64,000 bases of DNA from Acanthornis magna. Its lineage: Eukaryota; Chordata; Aves; Passeriformes; Acanthizidae. Below are positions 26,873 to 38,740 of the stretch, piece by piece. Position 1 is the stretch's first letter, and the number at the start of each line of letters is the position of its first letter. The translations under genes and the position numbers were made by a program. Below the pieces are notes generated by a model. That model made no database searches and was not told the origin of the DNA. It saw nothing but the letters and a program-made list of their open reading frames with translations. The stretch spans positions 11,116,001 to 11,180,000 of the forward strand of contig JAWUZG010000032.1 of the NCBI GenBank assembly GCA_036785705.1. The letters run 5' to 3'.

Positions 26873-26960
26873 ATATCTATATCATCTATGCCTATCTATA
26901 TCTATATCTATCTATATCTATCTATATCTATATATCTATCTATATCCATCTATATATATA
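26873..26960. repeat. Imperfect TATC/TATATC microsatellite
   Basis: TATC and TATATC units alternate with occasional TCC and CATC interruptions. The tract opens a frame rich in I, Y, L and S that is purely repeat-derived. Confidence 0.9.
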
Positions 26961-27413
26961 CCTGCATACATTTGTATTATGGGGACTTTTATAAGAAGTG
27001 GCAAATACAATATAATATAAGAAGCAAAGTCCTATCAGCTGTTTTTTGTTATTCTGAATAACTTTGGCAATACAAAGAAATTTATTACAGCTCCCATCAG
27101 TGCCAGTGAGGTCTTAAATGAAGCAAGTTTCATGGAATCAATATATTCTTCCTAAAAACTTACGTATTTTCTTTTAAGATGCTGTTTTAAAGACGATCTT
27201 TTAAAAGTTGATCATCTTTTTATAGATGACCTTTTTTAGTTTACTTGTTACAGGGAAGATAAATTGGACAGGAAAATATTAAATGAAGAAGTGATACAGT
27301 AAAAGTTCCATGCTATGTATTTTGGGCGAAGTAACAAAGCTTGAGCCACCCAAGGTTACCGTTTGACAGACATAAAATTCATCAGTCTGTATGCTGACTC
27401 TGAAAGGTCATCG

Positions 27414-27884
27414 TGGTTCAGGAATGGTATTCCTTAATTTAGTGCTCCCACTACCATGAAACCCCAGCTGCTCGTCTCCCCTATCCACCTCTGGTGAGAG
27501 AGACCAAAAGCAGAGATCCCAAGCTGAGATAAGGACAATTTACTGGAAACAGCAATGAGATAAGCAAGTGAACAGTAACAGAAACAATGTTAATAACAAA
27601 AGGTGATAATCAGAAGTGATTTACGGGTGAAAATACTCACTGACTGACCGACCTGGCATCATGTGACCTTCAAGATAAAGACAAAATGGTGGCAGGCCCT
27701 TTGCACATCACCTTTTTGTTCCCCACCTGCTCCTTTCTGAGACTGAGAATCCCTTACTTTGTCCTCACAGTGGTGACATAAGGTGGTATGGAACAGAAAC
27801 CTAGACATGACCACACAACTCTATGCTCTGTTCCCTCATGGCTACTGCAAAAAATGGACTCTGTCCTTCCACACTGGGTGCACA
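27414..27884 (-). mobile_element. Decayed avian ERV LTR (ERVL-like), minus strand
   Basis: Landmarks in order on the plus strand are tggttcagg, ctgagataaggacaattta, 'gtggtatggaacag', 'gctactgcaaaaaatgg' and 'actctgtcc', ending near gtgcaca. They match, in order and spacing, a common avian LTR read in reverse. In that LTR the segment 'gataaagacagttta' carries the poly(A) signal of the minus strand, and 'tatggtatggaa' and 'tactatgaagaaaa..aactct' follow. Here the minus-strand poly(A) signal has become AGTAAA. No matching target-site duplication was found at the tentative ends. No internal proviral sequence is seen, so it may be a solo LTR. Family naming is inferred from memory, not alignment. 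Confidence 0.5.
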
Positions 27885-30800
27885 GACTGAAAAAATGGCG
27901 CTTAAGGCATGGAGCTCATGAGTGCTAACCTAGATCAAACAGCTGTGTCTTATAATTTTAATGGCATTTAATACAGGTCACATATTGACAGCAAGGCTAC
28001 CAAAAGCTAACAAAACAAACATCTGCTCTGCTTTGAAATGCATTCCAGTTTTTTTCCCATATTTTCTGTCTTGCCTATCTTTGAGTTGATTTTGAATGTT
28101 GCCTAATAACACCTTTTAATATTAGGCCCATGCATACTTTTGCTGTATTTCTTTCATGATGCAGACAAACCACAACACCAAACAGAAAGCCCAAATGTCA
28201 GTGTAAACATCAATACAGAAAGGGAAGAACCTATGATCCTAAGAACTGTTCGTCAAGTAGTTAAAACAGTGATAATAGAAAGTGCTGAAAGGGTTAAAAA
28301 TATGAACTACAAATACAGAAAATCTCTAATATATTTTGTGTGATGTGATGCAATCAGACTGAGTCAAGAGTATAAGGCTTCTGCTTCACAAGAGCTGTTC
28401 TGAAGTGAGATGCGAAACCTCCAAGATACATATGTGTAAATGGGTTAAACTAGAATGTGGAAATTATTTGAACACTTGCTGACCAAAGTAAGAATCAGTG
28501 ATGAATAGGGTAAAACTTGCTCAGCTACTTAAAAGATTTATTAATTTATAATTCTTTCCTGAGACTAGGAATCCAAGGAGCTGGGAAGTGCCTAGTGCTA
28601 GTAATTTCTGCTTGTATATAGCTACTGGTATAAGGTGATAAAGGTACACTTTCTTTTTATGCTTTTATTCTGTACATTCTCATTTTGAAACTCTGGAAAT
28701 CCATTTTTAAGAATAATGAAAAGTGTACTTCATGCTAAATTGTTACAAAAATGCAGCACAGACTAAGCAGCCAAACTCTTGCCACTGTAGTCAAGAAAAG
28801 AAAAAACAGCTTACATTAAAAGGTAATATTCACCTGTCAAACCAATGAACTTCACAACTTTTTTGTGTAAAACCCTATGATGAAACAATGTTCAAAGAAA
28901 AGCAGATAGACCACATAAATGTATTACTTGTTACAGGAAATCATGTCAATATGTATTTATATTACTTTATAACATACATTGCCTAGGTAAGAAATAGTTC
29001 AAATAAGCTGAACTTCAGAACATGTGATTTGCTTATGAGTACATGAATATTGTTTCAAGCTGAAGATAAAACAGGGGAAGATGCAATGTTTATGTTGCAC
29101 ATTAGTCTTCATTATGATGTGTTCATTATTATATTATTTATACATGCTGTTTCTAAGTATTTTTCACCTAAACCTCCAGAATGCTTAGAAAGATACTTCC
29201 TGTCATTATTCTCTAAGACCAAAGAATGAAAGAGATCATTTGTATTTCAGAGATTTAGGAAATAACTTGGAAATACAGCACCTTTTTCAGTTTTGGAGTA
29301 TGCAATTTTGGAGTCCGCAATTTTTGACTAATTTGTTTTCTGTGCAAGTTCTTGAAAAATTGAAGTATACTATAAATTGAGCCCAAATACTTATGGGTCA
29401 GAAACTTTCTTACCTGGGGATTTTAGAAGATGGAAAAGTAGAAATTCTCACCAGGTTTTACAAAGGGATAAAGGTGAGACACACTTCAGGAGAGACTGCA
29501 GTAATGTGGAGGAGAGCCACGTGTGGTAAAAACATGACGAGCTCCATGAGGCCAGAGATTGGGGTGAGAATAGAGGCAGAACTCCTGTCCTGCAACCCTG
29601 ACCCATGGTAGTAGAGGAGTGCAGAACTGGAGGCAATCCTGACCTCTTCCATCAAACACTGAGGTCTGCAGCATCCTCATGTACTGGGAAACCAGCGTGA
29701 GCTTTACTCAGTTCCAGTCACAATCCAGGAGGTTTCCAGTCTTCATGGAAGCTTACAGTGTTCTGCTTTGGTGTGGTGAGATGTTTCTGTCCCATGAATG
29801 CACTGATAGTGATACAGCAAGGTCTTGGCTTCTACTGGCCACTGCCATTGTCAGACTGGATACGTGGCTAGCTAAGCCTTTCGTGGGAGCCAGTGCAGCT
29901 GTTGTTATGTTTACGTTACTTAGTGCAACTCCTGATCCATAACTAATATGAAATGTAAGGAGTGTATTAATACACTAATGAAGACACATATGGACAAATC
30001 TTCAAGATGTATAAACTGGTCCAGTTCCGCCTAATCTGTGAATTTACAGCTGATTAACATCTACTCAGAACATTCAATTCTCTGCTGAAAACAGTGCAAC
30101 ACAGATGCACAGGTCTATAAAATATGAAAGTTAAATTTTCTGAGGTGTCTGGTTTTATGAATTTTCAGTCATTGAAGTAATCAGATTTCATGACAGCAGA
30201 GCATGAAAGATTTAGGCAAAATTCAAGAAGCGTAGAATGATTGATTCAAAATAATAAATTAAATTTCCATTACACATTGTGAGAAAACCCATGTGAAGTG
30301 TTTCCAATAAAATATGGATATAGATGAAGTTCAGATGTAAGAGTATTTCTTTATGAACATAAGACTTGGCCCATATTTTCTAAGATTTGTGAATAGAATT
30401 CTAGCAGAGACAACATAAACCAGTCTGTGATTCAGACAAGAAAAGAGGTGGAAACTCACCTGAAAAACTTTCTCCTGATTTTCACTGCCCAGAATTAAAG
30501 TCCTGAGAGATAAGATTATGTAAACCAGGAGTAAGGAACTTTGACTAGAAATCAGTGAAACTTGAAAATTTTCATCCAAGCCCTTTCCTGCATGAGACTG
30601 ACTGAGCTGTGCAGATGTCAAAACCTGCACTTAAAATAATACACATGTACTTATCCTTTGATTTGGGGCAGAGTTACAATGGGAAGGGAGAACTCAGGAA
30701 GTTTAAAGACAATCAGTATCAGTTTTATCCATGGATTTATGAGACTTAATACAAACAAACAAAAGTTTCTTATGAGAACAGTTAATCTTACGAGAATTCT

Positions 30801-32514
30801 ACACATTTGGGTTCAAAATTCTCAAAGAGTATGTAAGACTTTGGCATTTTTAAACATCCAAACTAACTCTGCCTTCCTGAAATGACTGCTGTGCACCACA
30901 TAGTACACAAATCAGAACTGTTCCAAAAAATGATGGTAGTGTTCTTGGAAGAAAAAGAATTACAACCAAGTGTAAATGTGTAAGAAGTCATTGGAGGAAA
31001 GCCAGTGGAGTGTAGGGCGTGAGGCAGAGAGTCTTCTCAAGGCAGTGGCCCATTCAAGCTGGAACAAACATCAAGGAGGCCAAAAAAGCTAGTCTTTCCT
31101 GGAGGTACTACTCAAAGTTCTGAGACTTGCACGTCTCTTCCTTTCAGCTCTTTTTTTAGTACTTTCAAAATCTGATACCCCCACAAATACCTTTCCTAAA
31201 CATTGTAGGCAGATCTTGAATTCTTTTAGAGGTAAATATGTTTTATCTGTGTAATATTTGTTTTCTGACAGATAAATTAGCTGGTATATTGCTTTAATTT
31301 AATTCTTTGGATGTAAGTAACAAGTTTGGAATGGACAGATAGACGTTGAGTTTGTCTGGAGAGTGGATACCATTCCAGATGGAGGAAGGGAATAATAGTT
31401 AACAAGCCTGGATGAACTCTTTTCCTTCAATTCTATTTATGTAAAATTCCAACATTTTTAGTTTCAAATTTCACCTTTATTTAAAAGAAAAAAATCCAAG
31501 ATATTAAAGTAGATTTGTGCTTCATTCAAACTCAGGTTAAACCAGTGCTAACAGTGTACTTTAACAATTTCAGAAGATATGATCTGCAATACTCTATAAA
31601 ACCTTGTTCTACGTGATATTTATCTAAAACTGACATGAACAGAAACAGATGTTGTTGGCTTTTTCTCTTGCTATATGGAAGGCATAGAATTTCTCCAGAA
31701 TAAAAGATACAGAAATCAAGAGGAAATGTATTTTCTTGGTCCACACATTTTCTACACTTGACCTACTAAAATATTTTGTGACTGCCAGATGTGCCCGCTT
31801 TGAAATAGTAGATGTGGAATAAAGTACCCATGATGGCAAAACACTTGAAACTGACATCAAATACAATCTGATTTATAGACCATTGAAATTCCACAAAAAA
31901 TTGAAATATGCATCTATTGTTTTGATGTATAAATAGGCTATGTTTTAATGGCACCCATTTAGAAAAGTGTAAATAAGTACCCAATAGAAAAAATGTAGAA
32001 TTCTGTATAAATAAAAATGAAAAAGAAGAGAATAAAAGTCAAGAAATAGTTTAATTGGGAAAATAATGCTTCACAAGTATTTCAGTTTCTCTTCAAGATC
32101 AATAAAAATTAAAAAGGGGCCTAGTGACATAGAACTTGCAGAGCAGAGCAAAGAAAAGCAGTAACATGTTTGTGTTTCTTTAAGATTAGCTACTTCACAG
32201 TTGCATAGAATTCCCTTTGGCTCTGTTTAAACTTATTAGTCAGCTATAAGCAAATAGAAGCCCAAAAGAATTGGACATTTTATGACCAAAAGCATAATAT
32301 TATGAGCAGAAGAGGGTTCATTCCACTTGGAAACACACAAGTAAGATATTTGGTGAAACTAATTCAAAACAAGGAACATGGATAGGCAGTGACTTGCAAC
32401 ACAGAGATCCCAAAACAAAATGGTAGCATGAATGGCTGGCTCTTAGGGTTAACTGCTGATGGAATGTGGCAGCAAACAAAACCAGGAGCATTTTGGTTTA
32501 AGGCATAAGAGAGA
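27885..32514. other. Unique non-coding stretch
   Basis: No gene is supported. Two 15-bp near-identical copies (ttttggagtatgcaa, ttttggagtccgcaa) lie at 29291-29320. Around 29390-29940 several short frames overlap on both strands without family features. The frame at 30331-30630 (minus, 99 codons) has no recognisable domain. Confidence 0.5.
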
Positions 32515-32786
32515 GAAGGGAAGGAAGGAAGGAAGGAAGGAAGGAAGGAAGGAAGGAAGGAAGGAAGGAAGGAAGGAAGGAAGGAAGGAAGGAAGGAAGG
32601 AGGGAGGGAGGGAGGGAGGGAAGGAAGGAAGGAAGGAAGGAAGGAAGGAAGGAAGGAAGGAAGGAAGGAAGGAAGGAAGGAAGGAAGGAAAGGAGGGAGG
32701 GAGGGAGGGAGGGAGGGAAGGAAGGAAGGAAGGAAGGAAGGAAGGAAGGAAGGAAGGAAGGGAGGGAGGGAGGGAGGGAGGGAGGA
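32515..32786. repeat. Large (GGAA)n/(GGGA)n microsatellite with alternating blocks
   Basis: GGAA blocks (about 32521-32600, 32621-32690, 32718-32760) alternate with GGGA blocks (32601-32620, 32691-32717, 32761-32783). The plus strand is purine-only throughout. The open frames over it on both strands (KEGR-type repeats on plus, PSLP/FLPS repeats on minus) are artefacts of the tetranucleotide. Length polymorphism is expected, and assembly of the exact copy number may be unreliable. Confidence 0.97.
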
Positions 32787-32868
32787 AAAGAAAGAAAAAT
32801 AAAGAGAAATAAAGAAACAAAGAAAGAAAAAGAAAGAAAGAAAGAAAGGAAGAAAGAAAGAAAATAAA
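32787..32868. repeat. (AAAG)n purine-rich tail of the GGAA array
   Basis: Imperfect AAAG/AAAGA units directly follow the GGAA/GGGA array and keep the plus strand almost pure purine. They probably derive from the same tract by mutation and slippage. Confidence 0.9.
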
Positions 32869-35800
32869 TTCATGTCATAGTGCAGGACATGAATCTTCAT
32901 ATAGCAACAAGGTAATATCTGGACTGCTCCACAACTCCCAGCATCTCACTACTGGAAAAACATTAAAAACTGGACGCAGCTCTGGGAAAGGCCACAAAAA
33001 TATTATTGTATTCATGAGAAAAGTTTAAAATAGCTAGATGAAACATAACTTGATTAAACACAGACAATTGAGACAGACACGGTAACTGAAAGGTTTTTAA
33101 ATGTTTTCTTCAATTATGTGTGGCTATGAACAACAATAGGAAAAAAAATTAGGCCATTTGAAGAAAAATTATTTCAAGAATAAGATGTAATTGCTGTATG
33201 AAAACCATATGAGAAGAGTCTAGTACACTTAAAAAACCCCAGCTACTAAATGTAGAAAACAAATCCATAATTACAGAGGGACTAAGTGGACATAAGACTT
33301 TTTCTACATCTGACTTTATGACATTTATCTGTGAAATAGACAATTTGGCATTTTTTTTTGAAAGTAAAGTTTCTCAGTTGTTGTTCCTTTTGTTTTAACC
33401 TAGGGCTAGCTACTTAAAAATGTTATTAGCTGTTCAGAAAGAGAGATCAGCTGTTCTGTCCTAAGTTTTTATATTCATGCTTCTCTGGATAAGGGCTATG
33501 TTGTAAACATAGAGTAGAGACTGGAGGAAAAAAATCAGCTTTCATAAAAACTGAGCTTGGCTGATGTTCACAGTAAACACATGCAGCAAACATAAGGATG
33601 ACCCAAAAGCAAACATATAAAGATAAAAAAAGGGAAATGTTTTTTTCAGGGTTTATATGACAAAAGATTTGTACCTTTAAGTCTATAATCTATAGCACAG
33701 ACCATACGTCTTTTCCTTCTGGGAAATTTACAGGTCTTGGGTGCTCATAATTACTCAGAATTATCCTTCAGGTAGGTCCGGGACTGCTGGTGCTGTGGTC
33801 CATGACAGCACTTCTTCGGACTGTTTTTCCAAAGAATGCTCTTTATTTTATATCTGACTTGGAGACTGATAAAAGGAATTCTCAGGAAGTGTAAGGAGGA
33901 GCCAAACAAATGATATTCATGCTGTGATATCCATTTTCTCTCTTGGACTAAGCTCCCTATGCAGCTCCTTATGGCCCAAGCCTCGTTCTTTTGTCATGGC
34001 AGAGTGGATGAAATGCACAATAGGGAGTTTGAGTGCAGTTACAGGAAGGTAGAACAAGAAGTGGTGCCTGGGAAAGCATCCTGGGTCCTTTACTTTAAAC
34101 AAGGCAATAAGGTGTGATGTTTTCTTGGAAGGAAGAAGTATGGGTGCTCCTTTGGGCTTCTTTTTGATCATGTTAAATGGCTTGATTGACAGGAGTGGTG
34201 AAGACATGGTATGGCTGATATTTACACTGTTTATTTGCAAGCTCCAGTGTGACATCTCTGCCATTTCCAGATTCGTATACAGCTGCAGATGGACTCAGCG
34301 ATCCAGTTCAGGGTGCTTCTGAATTTGAAAGGACAGAGTTAGAAGACGTTTTTTTCCTCTGTGATTTCTTCATGCACTTCTTTCCAGAATAAAAACTAAA
34401 TTTCTTTCCAATGAAATGCGACACTGTGATTTAAAATCTTGTATTAAATTTAAAGTTAACTATATACAACCTCTTTTTGTACATCCACCTTGGTCAACTT
34501 ACGTTTGTCATGTACAAGTATCTGAGAATAACTATTAATGTTTTATGGAATGGAATGTTCATATTTTAAAACAATAAATCTGTTCACTCTAAAGATTTAA
34601 ATAATTTTAGATTGGATTAATATCTTTTCTCAATAGTCTGAAGAGAAACTGTGAATTCCTACTCCCACAAAAAGAGGTAGAATGGGTTTACATTTTTTAT
34701 AGTACTCAGATTTATGTCAGAAAATACAGGAAAGATCTGTGACTGTAAATCAAAAAGATTAGGTCTCACATATGAATGAATTTTGATTTAGATATGGGTT
34801 GCAAGGTCAGATGGGATAACATTGTTTGTACTAATACATTTTATCTTTTGTTGAATACTGAGGAGTTATGAAGCAAGATTTATAGAAAGTATTGTTGGTA
34901 TGTCTCAGTAGTGCAGTATATTTTCTCCTAAATTCCCAGATCAAAACATTTTTCTAATCTCATGCAGAAAAAAAGCAATGACATTTAATATTTGTAGCTC
35001 TTGCAGCATAATTAACAGAAGTTTTCCATCTTCAACTTTTCATGGATAATTGTCTGATGTAGAGCTATCTGGAAATTGTCTGGCACTAATTGTTTTTCCA
35101 TGGCCAGATAAAAGAGGTGAGAGTAGTCCAAAGAGGAGATGTCACTTTTCAAAGCATTATAATAATTCAACTGAAATGTTCTTCCAAGATTCCATGTTTC
35201 AAAGTATTGCCAATAAACATTTAGTGACAGTATTCATAATGTATCAGTAAAGCAAAATAGGTATAACATCCATACTTTTTAACATTACTTTCTGAGACAA
35301 AATTAGTTGATGACAAGTTGTTACTAGAAGATGATGCAAATGAAGCCTCTTAATGCTTGGAGCCTTTTCTGCGCTCTTAGTGCTTTTGGTGCAGGAGCCA
35401 CCATTTGCTCTCAGCAAGAGTCACTAATCTCTGACCTTTCTGGTCTGATGAATTCATCAAAGCTGAGATAAGAAAGAATCCTCTTTTTGATGTAAGCCTT
35501 TTGGATTGTCCTTTGTTATTTGCTTCTTTTTGAAATGAAGAAATCACATCATGCCTTAATTCATAAGGCATTTAATCTGGCATCTTTAAATTATTTTATT
35601 TACTGTAGACCAAATCTATCCAAGTTGTAGAAAGTTTCCCGAAATATCTGTGAGCAACTTACTGGAAAAAGAACAAATCAAACCAAGCCAAGAGACCTTA
35701 CTAAAATATATTATCATCCCTGAAGTCATTTGGTGTCTTTGCGTTTCTCCCAAATAGAAATGATCCCTCATTAGAAGGTTTTGGGTACCTGTGATTTGTT

Positions 35801-36073
35801 GGCCTAATTGAGAAAACAGCTGAACATCACTTGAAAGGCAGCAAAAGCTGTTACTGAAGGCTTGGGAGAGCTCAGCACTTCTGAGGACTTCAAAATAAGA
35901 TCCAAAATGAACTTCAGCCCCTACCTATTAAGTTTTGTCCTGTGCAATGCCTTGGTTAGTGCTCAAATTAATGAGACTCTGTATGCAATTGGCTACTATG
36001 AATTTTATAGCCAAGTTTGAATGTTGCTGCTGTAGAATTAATTTTAAGATTAATAAATCTGAGAAAAAAAGAG
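32869..36073. other. Unique non-coding stretch
   Basis: No gene is supported. The frame at 33917-34264 (minus, 115 codons) has no recognisable domain and is overlapped by another frame on the opposite strand. Confidence 0.5.
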
Positions 36074-36139
36074 AAGGTGAAGAAATGTGCTTTGATGTAA
36101 AGAATTAAGGTGAAGAAATGTGCTTTGATATATATGAAC
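36074..36139. repeat. Two-copy 33-bp tandem duplication
   Basis: The 23-bp core aaggtgaagaaatgtgcttt+gat is identical at 36074-36096 and 36107-36129, giving a 33-bp period. The remaining 10 bases of each unit differ. It is most simply a local tandem duplication that has begun to diverge. Confidence 0.85.
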
Positions 36140-38339
36140 CTAAACTGATTTCTTATTTATAAACATAGTCTCTGATTAAGCAGTGTCATCTCTGCTGTGA
36201 AGTAAAGGCAAAAGAAAGTAATTTTAGGGCATTGCTTTCATTTAGGGACATTGTTTCTTCACTAAAAAGCAAGTTCTAGTGGATATAATGAGTGTTCTAC
36301 AGAGAGGGCAAAAATCACTATATAAGTTCCCTTGTACTGTAATTTCAGATAAGTGCAATGTTTGCAGTGTATTTCCCACACTTGCCATATCTCAGACAAA
36401 TTATTTTGATGTCAGACAAGTTCCCTTTATGAATCAGATAAACCTCACAATGAAAAATGCCAATTTGCTGCCAGGAATTTAAAATTTTCCACAGAAACCA
36501 AAGCTAAAGCTGGCTACAATCAGTACTACAGTTATTTCACACTTCTTATCAGGATTAAATACCCAAATCAGAAAATGCTGCTTTGAATCTGAGGCTTGCC
36601 TCCAGTGATTATCAGGTTTCTTTCAAAACTGAAACATAACGGTATCAATTGTAATCTTTTTCTTCTCGGAGCGCTATTATTCAGGCCGTGGAGGTCATGG
36701 CAATGAGCTGTTCTAATGAAAGTGGTTGATTAAAAAGGCATTTGATGAAGTTGTTTTGTCACAGTTAGCTTACTCTGCCTGCCATGGAGCAGAGGTGACG
36801 GCACCCTTAATAAGGAAGCTGCACCTCCCCTCCAGTACCTGTACTTGCTTGGACTGCATCCCCCATATGACTAGAAGGAGAGACAAAAGAAAAGGCAAAT
36901 GAGGTCTAGGAGGAGTATTTTAGCCACTCATTTTGAGATGTGGCAAATGAGATCTGAATGCAACCACAATTCCTTACTGATTATATGGAGACCACTTGGG
37001 ATTAATTTCTCCCTCCTCTGGAATCACAAACAGTTATAGGCTGTCATAACTTTTCAAAGTATGTGTACATCCATTAAAAACAGCTAAATGAAATATCTGA
37101 ACATTGTCTAAATGCAAATCTTTCTCAGAAGTGATTTGTTTTCAAATCCCTAATGTCAAATATGTTTTGCGAGAGCTTGAGATCCCTCTTCCAAAACAAT
37201 TGGTACTAAAAGAACACTTTAAATCAAAAGAAATTTTACAAATTAAGCTATTTATATATTCATCAAATAAGAAACAAACATACAAAAAATTATCTAAATA
37301 AAATTATACTTTCGGTATTTTACTATTTTAGTTTATGCTCATCTACAGTATTTGACTTCTGAATTGGCTTTAAACTGAGGACTGTGAACTATGCCAAGCT
37401 GTTATTTGGCTTTGATATGGAAATAAATGTACGATAGGAATGTATAATCTCAAGAGTGAAACTCTCAAATAAAATTTGGTGTTAGTGCTAAAACGAAAAC
37501 CACTATCAATATTGAAAGTCGAGGAATTCTCAGCTGTTTTTAAGATATACTATTACTTTGATCCTTTTTCTTATAAATCCTCTCCTTACTGACGTTGTGC
37601 TACCATTTACTACTTCAACAGTCATTATTCTTTTTGGATATATCCCAAAAATATGTCACAAGTTGAATATATTTCAATCATTGAATATGCAGTTTTTCTT
37701 TTGGTGTGCATCAGGTCTTTGTGGAGCACAGCCCCTTTTTCTAAGTGCACTGGAGTAAGACAGTACATGTGGAGGAAGATCCATATTACCAGCTTGCAAG
37801 CAATCACAGCATCTGTCCTTAGTGGCCAGAGTTTGGACTCTTTACAGGGAATCTGGCTGTCAGTTCTGTAATGAGCCAGTAGAAGGGCTCTGCACTTGCT
37901 CCCTGATTTTCTCAGATACCCCATTATTGACTCCTTTCCCAGTTTTTTATGGTGTGTCTTCTTAACTGATTAGTGTGGAAGTGCAATCTCTCTCTGATTT
38001 CCTCATGGTGGGATAAGGCTCAGCTTTCACCCCTTAAGACCTCAAGGCCCTGTTCACAGAGGAAAAAATGGGACAATGAATGGCAGTTAGATGCAAGGTA
38101 AGCACCGAGCCTCCATTACCCTGTGTATTTTGTGCTGGAAGCTATAACCTGAGTTGGAAGTTCTGTTTGCATTGTTGAGGAACTCCCTAATGACTGGCAA
38201 AGTACTGATTCATCTCCCAACTCTGTAGTGCAAATTACCTACTTATTCTTTTCATGTCCTTTGGAGATACTAAGTCATAAAATGTTCCAGTAACCAAATA
38301 CATAAGGTAGTGATGCCTTAAGAATTTCTAGTTTTTCTT
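36140..38339. other. Unique non-coding stretch
   Basis: No gene is supported. 36660-36850 mixes TAAT/ATTA-like motifs with GC-richer text and could be a conserved element, but that cannot be judged from one sequence. Confidence 0.5.
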
Positions 38340-38544
38340 CATGTATCTGTAGCTTTGGTGCAGTATAAAATGCTAAAACCTCTCTTCCTGGCACCTATAG
38401 CCAGAACAATTCCTCCGAATGGAAATCCAAGGACAGATTTCGTTGCCCTAGAACCTGAAAATATGTAAACAGCAGTGAATTGCGGGGGAGCAGGCCTGGG
38501 GTGGTTAGCATCATTGCCTAACAGTGTGATTGGAGAATTAAGGG

Positions 38545-38575
38545 CCAATATGCTAATGGGACAGAACTTATAAAA
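38545..38575 (+). promoter_or_regulatory. LTR core promoter (CCAAT + TATA)
   Basis: CCAAT at 38545-38549 lies 19 bp upstream of TATAAAA at 38569-38575. This is a compact core promoter, expected to start transcription about 25-30 bp further right. Activity is not shown by sequence. Confidence 0.55.
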
Positions 38576-38662
38576 GGTGAGGAGCTCATGACCAGTCATC
38601 CATTTTTGGGTGTAGCCCCATGACGGGGCTTTGCTTGCCCTGAATGTACCTTGAAGGCCTTT

Positions 38663-38668
38663 AATAAA
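38663..38668 (+). terminator. LTR poly(A) signal AATAAA
   Basis: AATAAA is followed within about 10 bp by the GT/T-rich 'tttgtgtgctttttatt', the usual downstream element. It lies about 90 bp after the TATA box, as in LTRs where R carries the signal. Confidence 0.55.
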
Positions 38669-38740
38669 TTTGTGTGCTTTTTATTCTCCTAACTTTGTCT
38701 TGGCCTCTGTTTTGGATAGCCTGTTTTAGGTATCAGCAGG

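Larger units (their letters stand above)
38340..38740 (+). mobile_element. ERV LTR-like element, plus strand
   Basis: The region has the signal order of a retroviral LTR on the plus strand: CCAAT (38545-38549), TATAAAA (38569-38575) and AATAAA (38663-38668). The AATAAA is followed by the T-rich 'ttttattctcctaactttgt' typical of avian LTR R/U5 junctions. The predicted transcript start is near 38600. A 6-bp GC stem (agcccc / ggggct, 38614-38630) falls in the predicted R region. LTR termini and target-site duplications could not be fixed, so both ends are approximate. ERVL-like affiliation is an inference. An alternative is a cellular promoter with a nearby poly(A) signal, but the short promoter-to-poly(A) distance argues for an LTR. 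Confidence 0.6.

Noticed and set aside
32364..32900. Longest open frame in the window (178 codons, minus), and its plus-strand counterpart of 117 codons
   Set aside because: Both translate a GGAA/GGGA tetranucleotide array into short amino-acid repeats. No start context or domain is present outside the repeat.
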